Shown piece by piece: positions 27,652 to 35,282 of a DNA stretch of 37,667 bases. Within the stretch, counting starts at the first letter, position 1; each line of letters opens with the position of its first letter. Position numbers and translations under genes: made by a program. The notes beneath the pieces are model-generated. The model was given only the letters and a program-made list of their open reading frames with translations. It did no database searches and was not told where the DNA came from. Source of the stretch: Synechococcaceae cyanobacterium SM2_3_1 (lineage in GTDB: Bacteria > Cyanobacteriota > Cyanobacteriia > Thermostichales > Thermostichaceae). The stretch spans positions 1-37,667 of the forward strand of contig JAAUUJ010000022.1 of NCBI GenBank assembly GCA_012030715.1, written 5' to 3'.

Positions 27652-27655
27652 AGAC

Positions 27656-28321
27656 TCACATTTGGTGTAGACGGGAAATATTCGAATTGGCCCCCAAAAC
27701 CACCAGCAAATCATTGGCGGCCAGGGTGTAATCCGGAGGTGGAGAGACCACTAATGACTGGTTACGCTTCACCACCAGGACGGTAATCCCAAAACGGCGG
27801 CGCAGATCAGACTCCACCAACGTATGTCCCACCATCGACTCGGGCACCTGCAGTTCAGTAATACTGTAGCCAGGTTCTAGTTCCAACTGATCCAAAACCC
27901 CTGGGGCGGTTAATACCTGGGCCAGACGGCGGCCTGCTTCCTGTTCGGGCAAAACCACCCGATCCGCTCCCACCTTGAGCAAGATCGACCGCTGCCGTTC
28001 TGTGGAGGCCTTGCAGACCACATTGCTCACCCCCAAAGTTTTGAGGGCAACGGTGGTCATGACATTGCTTTCAAAGTCGCTGCCAATGGCCACTACAACC
28101 GTATCAAAGGAGAGAATGTCGACCGCCCGCAGGGCATCCTCATCGGTAGAATCCAGCATGACAACCTGGGTGATCTGATCCGCCAATTTCTGCACCAGAT
28201 CACGGCTGCGGTCAACGCCCAAAACCTGATGTCCTCGTTCCACCAGCGCTAGAGCCAGACTGGACCCAAATCGACCTAACCCGATCACCGCAAACTCAAG
28301 GGTGTGTTGCTTCTGAGGCAT
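27656..28321 (-). CDS. ktrA: Potassium uptake regulatory subunit KtrA (RCK/TrkA-N)
   Basis: KtrA is the cytosolic nucleotide-binding ring protein that gates KtrB. The 221-residue product has a Rossmann RCK-N domain: FAVIGLGRFGSSLALALVER for dinucleotide or nucleotide binding, the acidic residue at the end of strand two in VLGVDRS, VVMLDSTDEDAL and VVVAIGSDFESN. An RCK-C domain follows from about residue 140 (GYSITELQVPESMVGHTL, ITVLVVKRNQ). Length is typical. ktrB begins immediately downstream, so the two form an operon. Confidence 0.93.
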   Translation of the reverse strand: MPQKQHTLEFAVIGLGRFGSSLALALVERGHQVLGVDRSRDLVQKLADQITQVVMLDSTDEDALRAVDILSFDTVVVAIGSDFESNVMTTVALKTLGVSNVVCKASTERQRSILLKVGADRVVLPEQEAGRRLAQVLTAPGVLDQLELEPGYSITELQVPESMVGHTLVESDLRRRFGITVLVVKRNQSLVVSPPPDYTLAANDLLVVLGANSNISRLHQM

Positions 28322-28468
28322 AACGATAGATCAGAGACCCCCACCAAGAGCACTAATGTTTAGAATACTCATTTTTGTCGGGTTGATTATGACGACCTGC
28401 GCAAGCCAGCGGTGCCAAATCCAAGCGCAAGGCAATGCCTCTAGATTCTTGGTTTCTGCGTTTGAATT

Positions 28469-28915
28469 CTAGAGGTGAGGAGCTTCGGGAAGCGCGGGTA
28501 GGGCAGATCTTCGTCCCCAGGGTAGGCGAGGAAACCCTCTGAACCAGCGGGGCTGATCCAGAACTTCAAAGTAGTGTTGCTGCAACTGCAAACTCAGATC
28601 CTGAACATCTGAGCGTAACTGAAGATTTTCCTGCTGAATAGTCTGAATCCGTACTCGGATTGGCTGCACACGTTCTTGAAACTTGCGGCGGTAAATTTCA
28701 GGCAATTCTTGAATCGTATGCTCCAGAATCTGGTTGTGGTGCAACAGCTGCTCAATCTCTAACTCATAGTTCAGGATTTGCTGCCGCAACTTTTCTGCCC
28801 GCAATTGCAGCAGATCCACTTGCCCCTGCAAGGTGCAGATCTCTGAAGGTTCTCCCTGGGAAGTCGATCGAGGAGAAGGAAGAAGATCAAATTGCTCGTT
28901 GCCGTTCGCCACCAT
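28469..28915 (-). CDS. Coiled-coil protein of unknown function
   Basis: This 148-residue product is dominated by a long coiled coil with Leu/Ile heptads (about residues 30-115: LQGQVDLLQLRAEKLRQQIL, YELEIEQLLHHNQILEHTI, IQTIQQENLQLRSDVQDLSL). An aromatic, Pro-rich tail follows (PRWFRGFPRLPWGRR). Such proteins are often annotated as hypothetical in cyanobacteria. The frame continues upstream to 28951; the ATG at 28915 (MVANGNEQFD) gives a compact start, though no strong ribosome binding site is seen for either. It lies upstream of ktrA on the same strand, 147 bases away. Confidence 0.65.
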   Translation of the reverse strand: MVANGNEQFDLLPSPRSTSQGEPSEICTLQGQVDLLQLRAEKLRQQILNYELEIEQLLHHNQILEHTIQELPEIYRRKFQERVQPIRVRIQTIQQENLQLRSDVQDLSLQLQQHYFEVLDQPRWFRGFPRLPWGRRSALPALPEAPHL

Positions 28916-29166
28916 TTGCCTGCGCCTACCGCTCGGTTTGCTCGAGATCAATGAGCATTTTTGTGCTGTCGATACTAAAAGTCACTGTATCCGCCACTAG
29001 ACTTGGGGGCAACCATAATTTCATAACGCTATTGGTAGGACGAATATCATGGGCAGGGACATCAGGATCCGAATGCCCGCGTAATCGAGCTGCTGACGCT
29101 GAGAAGATCTCCCTTGGCATCCCCTGTTCCAGCACTCAAACTGAGAGTATCCACTTCACTTCACTC

Positions 29167-30150
29167 ATGTTGAACGGTACCTATCCCAATCAGCTCCTAC
29201 CTGCCGAGAGCCAGATGCCCCCGGACTATCTGCTTTTTGCGCAGCACGGCTGGGCCGATACAGCGACAGCGATCCGATCTTTAGCCCTGGAACTGGGATC
29301 TGATTCAACCCCAGTGATCGCCCCCGATCTGGGTTGGTTGGCCACATGGATTCGCATCGATCCCCTGATTCAGACAGTCGAAACCACAGCGGAGTCATGG
29401 TTCGTCAACTATCCCGACACCCCCTGGCGAATTATCGGTCACTCGATGGGGGGACTGATCTGGATTGAGTTACTGCACCGTCATCCAGAGTGGCAGGAGC
29501 GAGTTCACTCCCTGGTCCTCATTGCTTCTCCGGTCCGGGGTGCAGGGTTGGCCCGGATGCTGGACCCCCTGAGATGGGGATTGGGGATTGCTGGCGATCT
29601 GGGGAAGAATCGTCTGGCTCTAGCGGAACAGATTGCCGCAACCATACCCACGCTGGTGATTGCCGGAGACATTGACAACGGCAGTGACGGAATAGTGACG
29701 GTGCAAGCAACACAGTTTGATCCTACCCACCAGGTGATCCTGCCCCACTCTCACCCACAGCTGAAGCGGCACCCGGATCTGATCCCGGTAATTCAATCCT
29801 TCTGGCAAGCCCCTACCGTTCCGCCCCAGGGTCAACCTGATCCCTGCCGAGCCATTATTCAGGCCATTGCAGCCTTGCCTGGCATCACCCCTGCCCATCC
29901 CCGCGATCTGACTCAGGCCAGGCTTTATCTGAGACTGCCCAATGGAGTTTGTCTGTGGAAGCTGCGCAATCTCTGGCAGGTGGATCATATTTTTGTTACT
30001 GATCCGCAAGGACGCTGCCAGTTCAGTGGATTTGTGGGATGGCAGGAGCGAGAGGCCTTTTGGGCTGGGTTGAAAAGGGTCGAACAAACCGGCCTTCAGC
30101 CTCTCTCACCCTCAGGGGGGGGGGCTGGGAGCGATCGGGTCGAGCCTTAA
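29167..30150 (+). CDS. Alpha/beta hydrolase with C-terminal extension
   Basis: The 327-residue product has an alpha/beta-hydrolase core. LLFAQHGWADTATAI forms the oxyanion region, IIGHSMGGLIWIELLHRHPE carries the nucleophile Ser, VLIASPVRGAGLARML is typical of a cyanobacterial subfamily, IPTLVIAGDIDNGSDG includes the acidic region, and HSHPQLKRHPDLIPVIQSFW carries the probable catalytic His. After the core (about residue 220) roughly 100 further residues follow, including VCLWKLRNLWQVDHIFVTD, of unknown role. The substrate is unknown. The frame is open back to 28660, antisense to the coiled-coil gene; I chose the ATG at 29167, with 29215 as an alternative. The 3' end crosses a run of ten G and overlaps the convergent gene. 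Confidence 0.8.
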   Translation: MLNGTYPNQLLPAESQMPPDYLLFAQHGWADTATAIRSLALELGSDSTPVIAPDLGWLATWIRIDPLIQTVETTAESWFVNYPDTPWRIIGHSMGGLIWIELLHRHPEWQERVHSLVLIASPVRGAGLARMLDPLRWGLGIAGDLGKNRLALAEQIAATIPTLVIAGDIDNGSDGIVTVQATQFDPTHQVILPHSHPQLKRHPDLIPVIQSFWQAPTVPPQGQPDPCRAIIQAIAALPGITPAHPRDLTQARLYLRLPNGVCLWKLRNLWQVDHIFVTDPQGRCQFSGFVGWQEREAFWAGLKRVEQTGLQPLSPSGGGAGSDRVEP

Positions 30151-30451
30151 AATAGGCAATCCCTGTGAATATCGAGGTCAGGAGGAAAAATAGGGTTAGG
30201 CTTTCGAACACTATCCAGGATCCGAGATTGTGGCTTTCATCCTCCAGAGCAGCACAGTTTGAGAGCAGGCAGTTGATGGCCACCCAGTTCAGCAGCAGAA
30301 ATGGAATCGCTGCCACTCCACTGAGAAGACTGGCCCCCAGCAGATAGGATTCTGGTGTGATCAGAAAAGAGAAACGCTGCGGTCGTGGCTTGAGAAAATC
30401 TGACAAACCATCGCTGGACTGGGGGGGATTGTCACTGTCAGGATCGTGCAT
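30023..30451 (-). CDS. Small membrane protein, C-terminus uncertain
   Basis: I do not recognise a named function. The 142-residue product has a soluble N-terminus, two hydrophobic segments (YLLGASLLSGVAAIPFLLLN and SWIVFESLTLFFLLTSIFTG), and a polar tail. A CALEDESHNL loop with two nearby Cys separates the helices. The reading frame as given overlaps the hydrolase gene by 128 bases, which is long for two convergent genes. The overlap starts at a run of ten G (30115-30124). With nine Gs the frame would stop immediately after DRSQPPP, giving about 112 residues and almost no overlap. I trust the part from 30451 to about 30125. It lies downstream of the FmdB-type gene on the same strand. Confidence 0.6.
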   Translation of the reverse strand: MHDPDSDNPPQSSDGLSDFLKPRPQRFSFLITPESYLLGASLLSGVAAIPFLLLNWVAINCLLSNCAALEDESHNLGSWIVFESLTLFFLLTSIFTGIAYFKARPDRSQPPPLRVREAEGRFVRPFSTQPKRPLAPAIPQIH

Positions 30452-30530
30452 GGATCAGGAGGGTCATGAATGGGCAGGCTGAATAGAATCAGGATAGATC
30501 CTTGGCTGATTAAAGTATGCCCTTCTGATC

Positions 30531-30812
30531 TTAATAGGTGGGGCTGGCGTGACCCAGCATCCAGGGCCTGCCTCCTTTGTGCTCCTGATTTTTGGGGGTT
30601 TGGGGTTGGCGTTCCCGCTTTTCCAGACGGGGTTCCCGCTTTTCTGGGCGCTGCAGCGAAAAACTGCCGTTCAGCACCACATTGGGAGGTGAAAACAGAC
30701 GTTGAGCGGGAGTCTGACAGGTAGGGCAATGGATAGGCAGATGCAGATCTGCGATGCTACGCCAGGCTTCAAACTGACCACATTCAGAACAACGGTAATC
30801 GTAAACAGGCAT
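30531..30812 (-). CDS. fmdB: FmdB-type zinc-ribbon protein
   Basis: This 93-residue protein begins MPVYDYRCSECGQFEAWRS and has a second Cys pair in CPTCQTP, giving the CXXC...CXXC zinc ribbon (Cys8, 11, 29, 32) of the FmdB family. In other bacteria the family is encoded beside amidase genes and was proposed to regulate them. Here it lies 62 bases downstream of formamidase on the same strand. The C-terminal half is a highly charged, Pro-rich tail (RPEKREPRLEKRERQPQTP), probably disordered. A terminator-like hairpin lies between fmdA and this gene, so its expression may be lower than that of fmdA. Confidence 0.85.
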   Translation of the reverse strand: MPVYDYRCSECGQFEAWRSIADLHLPIHCPTCQTPAQRLFSPPNVVLNGSFSLQRPEKREPRLEKRERQPQTPKNQEHKGGRPWMLGHASPTY

Positions 30813-30832
30813 AAGCGATTCCAGTCACCATG

Positions 30833-30864
30833 AAAAAAGTAGAGCCCCCCAGCTGATCGGGGGG
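30833..30864 (-). terminator. Rho-independent-type hairpin after fmdA
   Basis: Eleven bases past the fmdA stop the minus strand reads CCCCCC, an eight-base loop, GGGGGG, then CTCTAC and six T (plus-strand bases 30845-30864 for the stem-loop and 30833-30838 for the T-run). A six-pair GC stem followed by a T-run fits an intrinsic terminator or attenuator. It would limit transcription into the zinc-ribbon gene. Confidence 0.6.
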
Positions 30865-30874
30865 AGAGAAGCGA

Positions 30875-32062
30875 TCAGACGGGCAGGATACTTTTATCAA
30901 AGATCTCAGTAGGTAGCGCCAGGGTACAGCAGGCATTGGGAATATCCACGATCCCGCTGATCCGACCTTCGACAGGGGCACAGCTGAGCAGCAGATAGGC
31001 CTGCTCTCCGGTGTAGCCAAACTTCTTCAGGTATTCGATGGCATTGAGGCAGGCACGTCGGTAGGAAACATGGGCATCCAGGTAGTACTGCTCGCCGGAA
31101 AACTCATCCACCGAGATCCCTTCAAACACCAGGTACTCCGAGTAGCGCGGTTCTACCGGCCCAGGTTTAAAGATGGGGTTAACCATGGCATACTTTTCCA
31201 CCCCGCCCTTGATCAGATCAACGTGCAGGTCAATGTAGCCAGACATTTCAATCGCACCGCAGAAGGAGATCTCTCCGTCTCCCTGCGAGAAGTGAATGTC
31301 TCCCATAGAGAGTTTGGCTCCATCCACGTAAACCGGGAAATAAATACGGGATCCTTTGGAAAGATTCTTGATATCGCAGTTGCCCCCATGCTCACGGGGA
31401 GGTACGGTTCTGGCTGCTTCGGCGGCGACCCGCTCAAATTCAGCCCCTTTCAAGGTTCCCAGAACTGCATTCTCGGGATTGGGGAGGGCCGCCAGAGGCG
31501 GGATCTGAGGTTTCCACGGGGGACCTCCTTTCTCTACAAGGGCTTTCTCGCGCGTATTCCACTTGGCCAACAACTCTGCTGAAGGTGCACAGCCAATCAG
31601 GCCAGGATGGGTGATGCCTGCAAACCGAACTCCAGGAATATGCCGCGAACTGGTGTAAATACCCTGCAGATCCCAGATGGCTTTGGCCGCGTCTGGAAAG
31701 TGATCGGTGAGGAATCCGCCCCCATTCTTGCGGTCAAAAATGCCCGTAAACCCCCACTCATCCCCCTGGAGGGCACCAATATCGAGCAGATCCACCACCA
31801 GGATATCTCCAGGCTCTGCCCCCTCAACATAGATGGGACCACTGAGGACATGGACTACGGTCAAGTCAACGTCACGGACGTCACTGGGATCATCATTATT
31901 TTGGATCTGTCCATCTGTCCAGTCCTTACACTCAATCCGAAAGACATCGCCAGGCTTCACGGAGACAACAGCAGGGATATCGGGATGCCAGCGGTTATGG
32001 CCGGGCAGCTCCTGTTCCTGCATTGGCTTCGTCAAGTCAATCTTAAAAAGCGTTTCTGGCAT
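30875..32062 (-). CDS. fmdA: Formamidase (acetamidase/formamidase family)
   Basis: FmdA hydrolyses formamide, and more slowly some short amides, to the acid plus ammonia. The 395-residue product matches the family throughout: LPGHNRWHPDIPAVVSVKPG near the start, ECKDWTDGQI, HVLSGPIYVEGAEPGDILVV, GVRFAGITHPGLIGCAPSAE, PPREHGGNCDIKNLSKGSR, GDIHFSQGDGEISFCGAIEM and a C-terminal GYTGEQAYLLLSCAPVEGRI. Length is typical. The ATG at 32062 has AGGAG seven bases upstream. It is followed by the FmdB-type zinc ribbon and is divergent from the urt-type transporter, which suggests that imported amides are its substrate. No urease gene is visible in the window. Confidence 0.95.
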   Translation of the reverse strand: MPETLFKIDLTKPMQEQELPGHNRWHPDIPAVVSVKPGDVFRIECKDWTDGQIQNNDDPSDVRDVDLTVVHVLSGPIYVEGAEPGDILVVDLLDIGALQGDEWGFTGIFDRKNGGGFLTDHFPDAAKAIWDLQGIYTSSRHIPGVRFAGITHPGLIGCAPSAELLAKWNTREKALVEKGGPPWKPQIPPLAALPNPENAVLGTLKGAEFERVAAEAARTVPPREHGGNCDIKNLSKGSRIYFPVYVDGAKLSMGDIHFSQGDGEISFCGAIEMSGYIDLHVDLIKGGVEKYAMVNPIFKPGPVEPRYSEYLVFEGISVDEFSGEQYYLDAHVSYRRACLNAIEYLKKFGYTGEQAYLLLSCAPVEGRISGIVDIPNACCTLALPTEIFDKSILPV

Positions 32063-32330
32063 AAACTCACTCCTGATCGTTTGCCATTTTGACTTTTCTT
32101 CGCAATACCTAAACCAGGCGGCAAAACTACAGCGATTCAGCTGAGGAAGTTGCCACTGACTACAGCCTGGACAGAGGTCAATTTCTCAAGCAAAAATACT
32201 GACGATTGACAACTTGTTTTGGCATTGCAGGGCCACAGTATCCCAGTCACCCTGGAAATATTGTTGCAGATGACACCAATTTTCCTTTTTTTGCTTATGG
32301 CGAACATCTCTAAAGCATTCGCACGAGTAT

Positions 32331-32349
32331 AATAATGATTCTCATTACA
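32331..32349. promoter_or_regulatory. Fur-box-like palindrome
   Basis: AATAATGATTCTCATTACA matches 14 of 19 positions of the Fur consensus GATAATGATAATCATTATC, with the inner halves (AATGAT/ATCATT-like) best kept. It overlaps a perfect TATAAT at 32328-32333 on the plus strand, where bound Fur would block RNA polymerase. No good -35 lies at the usual distance. Whether it controls urtA, fmdA or neither is unknown. Confidence 0.45.
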
Positions 32350-32446
32350 ATCTTTCCTCAGAGTTGCAGGCTAAAGGCAGACTTGACTAGACCCTACTGA
32401 TAGGCAGGAACGACAAGGGAGAGTCGCTGAGAAAAGGCCAATTTTT

Positions 32447-32488
32447 GTATCATTGGATACTTTCCTGCCTGACGTAAGGCCTTACCTT
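32447..32488 (+). promoter_or_regulatory. NtcA-activated promoter of the urt operon
   Basis: GTATCATTGGATAC (32447-32460) is a perfect GTA-N8-TAC NtcA site. Exactly 22 bases later comes TACCTT (32483-32488), a TAN3T -10 box. This is the textbook class II NtcA promoter arrangement (N22-24 spacing). The predicted transcription start is near 32495, giving a leader of about 235 bases before the urtA GTG. It implies activation under nitrogen limitation. Confidence 0.85.
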
Positions 32489-32728
32489 TAATTCCCAACA
32501 TGGGTATCGTTGATTTCCTATGTTTTTTATTGCTGGGAACAAGTGTTCAGCTTTTTGGGTCTCTGCAGCAAGGATATTTGCAATCAATGTGGATCTACTT
32601 TAGTTGCGAGTATCTCTGTGGCCAGTTAATGAGTGAGATCGCAATTTGTTTCTGCGCAACGATATACTCATCACTGGCATTTGATCGCCATCTAATCCTC
32701 TGGAAATATTGAGACAGGAGACAAGAAC

Positions 32729-34033
32729 GTGACAACAAAATTTAGTCGGCGGCAGATTCTCAAGACGGGTGCTGTCTTGACTGCAGGGAGCATTGTTGGC
32801 CCCCAGCTGATCGTGAAAAGGCCTCTGCCAGCCTATGCGCAGGGAGAAACCGTCAAGATCGGGATTCTCCATTCCCTCAGTGGCACCATGGCCATCAGTG
32901 AGGTGTCCATCAAAGATGTCTGCGTGATGGCAGCAGAAGAGATCAATGCAGCCGGGGGCGTCCTGGGCAAGCAGATCGAGTACGTGATCGAGGATGGCGC
33001 TTCAGACTGGCCCACGTTTGCAGAGAAAGCCCAGAAGTTGATTGAAGTGGACCAGGTGGCGGTGATCTTTGGCTGCTGGACCTCCGCCAGCCGTAAAGCG
33101 GTGCTGCCTGTTTTCGAGCGTCTGGATCACATGCTCTGGTATCCCGTGCAATACGAGGGGAATGAGTGTTCCAAGAATATTTTCTACACACCCGCCGTTC
33201 CCAACCAGCAGACGAAACAGGCACTGTCTTACATGGTGGAAAACCTCGGGGTAAACAAGATCTATCTGGAAGCCTCTGACTACGTGTATCCCCGGACCGC
33301 CAACCAGATCGCCAAAGCCCAGATCGAGCAACTGGCTTCAGAAGGGGTGGATGTCGAACTGGTGGGTGAAAACTATCAGCCCCTGGGAGCTCAGGACTAT
33401 GCCACTGCTGTGGCCAAGATCGTGGCTTCGGGTGCCAACGGCGTGCTGAACACCATCAACGGAGACAGCAACGTTGGCTTCTTCAAGCAGTACAAAGCTC
33501 AGGGCCTCACGCCTGACATTTGTCCGGTGATGTCCTCCAGCCTCTCGGAGGATGATGTGCGTGGAATTGGGGCAGAAAACGTGGTGGGCAACTACGCGGT
33601 TTGGAACTACTTCCAGTCTCAGGATCGGCCCCAAAACGCGAAATTTGTGGAAGCCTTTAGGGCCAAGTATGGGGCTGATCGCGTCACTGGTGACCCGATC
33701 GAGAAGGGCTACGTAGGCGTGAATATGTGGAAGCTGGCCTGTGAAAAGGCTGGCACTTTCGACATTCCAGCGGTGCGGGAGGCTTGCATTGGGGTAGAGT
33801 TTGATGCTCCTGGGGGCACCCACACCATGCGACCCAATCACCATACTCTCAAGCCTGTGCTGGTGGGTAAGCATCTGCCTGACGGTCAGTTTGAAATCCT
33901 GGACGATCTGGGCTACATCGAGCCCCAGACCTGGGATCCTTTGATTGCTGGGAGCAATGTCTGCAACTGGGTGGAAAATCCAGAGGTAGGCACGGTGGAA
34001 ATCGCCGACTACCCTGCCGATCAGTTCCGCTAA
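32729..34033 (+). CDS. urtA: Urea/short-chain amide ABC transporter substrate-binding protein (UrtA type)
   Basis: This 434-residue protein captures urea or small amides outside the membrane. The N-terminus is a twin-arginine signal (FSRRQILKTGAVLTAG) ending near AYAQ/GETV. The mature part has the UrtA/FmdD hallmarks: KIGILHSLSGTMAISE, EINAAGGVLGKQIEYVIEDG, DWPTFAEKAQKLIE, FGCWTSASRKAVLPVFE, MLWYPVQYEGNECSKNIFYT and GDSNVGFFKQYKAQGL. The start is GTG, with AGGAG ten bases upstream. Many cyanobacterial UrtA proteins are instead lipoproteins. The formamidase next door makes an amide substrate possible. It is the first gene behind the NtcA promoter. Confidence 0.9.
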   Translation: MTTKFSRRQILKTGAVLTAGSIVGPQLIVKRPLPAYAQGETVKIGILHSLSGTMAISEVSIKDVCVMAAEEINAAGGVLGKQIEYVIEDGASDWPTFAEKAQKLIEVDQVAVIFGCWTSASRKAVLPVFERLDHMLWYPVQYEGNECSKNIFYTPAVPNQQTKQALSYMVENLGVNKIYLEASDYVYPRTANQIAKAQIEQLASEGVDVELVGENYQPLGAQDYATAVAKIVASGANGVLNTINGDSNVGFFKQYKAQGLTPDICPVMSSSLSEDDVRGIGAENVVGNYAVWNYFQSQDRPQNAKFVEAFRAKYGADRVTGDPIEKGYVGVNMWKLACEKAGTFDIPAVREACIGVEFDAPGGTHTMRPNHHTLKPVLVGKHLPDGQFEILDDLGYIEPQTWDPLIAGSNVCNWVENPEVGTVEIADYPADQFR

Positions 34034-34034
34034 A

Positions 34035-34051
34035 GCCTGGTTAATTCAGGC
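34035..34051 (+). terminator. Small hairpin after urtA
   Basis: GCCTG, a seven-base loop and CAGGC start just after the urtA stop codon. A five-pair stem without a T-run is too weak for a terminator but could protect the urtA message, as expected where the binding protein is made in excess over the permease. Support is weak. Confidence 0.3.
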
Positions 34052-34160
34052 CAGCAAGTGCAAAGTCAGCCTCTCAGGTGGGGATCAGTTCTCTGCCTGA
34101 GATCTCCCTAAGTGCTTCTGGTGAAACCACTATTTTGTCAGCCTGTCTACAGGAACCCCT

Positions 34161-35233
34161 ATGTTAGATCTTCTGATTGCACCCTACCCTTTGCTAGCTA
34201 AGGCAGAGCTTTTCATTGTTGAAAATGGCATCGAAGTGCTCTTTCAGCGGAAAGGCTTTTTCCTGATCACACAAATCTTTAATGCCATTAGCACCAGCTC
34301 CATTTTTCTCTTGATCGGGCTGGGTCTGGCCATTACCTTCGGGTTGATGGGAGTGATCAACATGGCCCACGGTGAGTTCATCATGTTGGGCTGTTACACC
34401 ACCTATGTGTTGCAACGGTATGTGTTTGGCCGCTTCTTTTGCCTCAATGGTTGCGGCAATTATGAGGCGGGGAGTATCACCGACTACGGCAGGGCCTATT
34501 TTGAAGCCTTTCCCATTGCTTATGACATCTCCTATGTGATCACAATCATTGCTGCCTTTATCGTGGGGGGGCTGCTGGGGATCCTGCTGGAGCGTCTGAT
34601 TATTCGGCGTCTCTACGGTCGCGCTCTGGATACCCTCATGGCCACCTGGGGGGTAAGCCTGATCCTGCAACAGTCGGTACGAATGTTGTTTGGGGCCCAG
34701 AATGTGGATGTGAACAAGCCCACCTTTTTGGGTAACCAGCTCCGTATTCCCGGCACATTGGTGGTGCTTCCCTACACCCGCATTTTTATTCTGGTGGTGG
34801 CGATTCTCGTCTTGATCGGATTGTTCGTATTCTTGAGTCGCTCCAAGTTTGGTTTGCGCATCCGGGCAGTGACCCAAAATCGGGCCATGGCTGCTTGCGT
34901 TGGCATTCCCACCGATCAAGTGGATGCCCTGACGTTTGGGATTGGATCCGGACTGGCGGGGGTGTGTGGTGCGCTGATTACCCTGATCGGTTCGGTGGGA
35001 CCCTCAACGGGGCAGAACCTGATTGTGGATTCCTTTATGGTGGTGGTGATTGGGGGGGTGGCAAACTGATTGGTACCCTGGCCGGAGCCTCAATCCTGGG
35101 ATTCCTGAGTACTTTCAATGAATCGCTTCTGAATGGCAGTCTCGGTAAAGCCTTAACTTTTGCGATCGTCATCCTGGTATTGCAATTTAAGCCTGCAGGT
35201 TTATTTCCCCAGAAAGGTCGGGATATCGAGTAG
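34161..35233 (+). CDS. urtB: Urea/amide ABC transporter permease UrtB (one frame break)
   Basis: UrtB is one of the two membrane subunits, of the LivH type. Visible features are the helix entrance ISTSSIFLLIGLGLAITFGL, MGVINMAHGEFIMLG (the strongly conserved LivH motif), LERLIIRRLYGRALDTLMAT, WGVSLILQQ and SKFGLRIRAVTQNRAMAACV. The main frame stops at 35069 after VVVIGGVAN. The other frame continues GKLIGTLAGASILGFLSTFN to the proper end FKPAGLFPQKGRDIE at 35233. Restoring one G at about 35060-35061 gives VVVIGGVGKLIGTLAG and 357 residues, normal for this protein. If real, the break would remove the last membrane helices. It is followed by urtC 49 bases downstream. Confidence 0.9.
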
Positions 35234-35282
35234 CACTCCCAGCCTCCCTTTTGGTTCCCTTGTCGTAGCTTGTTTGAGGTAG

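Larger units (their letters stand above)
32063..32728. promoter_or_regulatory. Divergent regulatory region between fmdA and urtA
   Basis: This 666-base region is clearly richer in A/T than its neighbours. It holds a Fur-like palindrome overlapping TATAAT (32328-32349), a perfect NtcA site with its -10 box (32447-32488), and a leader of about 230 bases before urtA. I see no NtcA site closer to fmdA: GTATCCCAGTCACC near 32239 resembles one but ends ACC instead of TAC. No tRNA or other RNA gene was recognised. Confidence 0.7.

Noticed and set aside
28660-29166. A 169-residue N-terminal extension of the alpha/beta hydrolase
   Set aside because: It runs antisense through the coiled-coil gene, has no family-like sequence, and the hydrolase core is complete from 29167.
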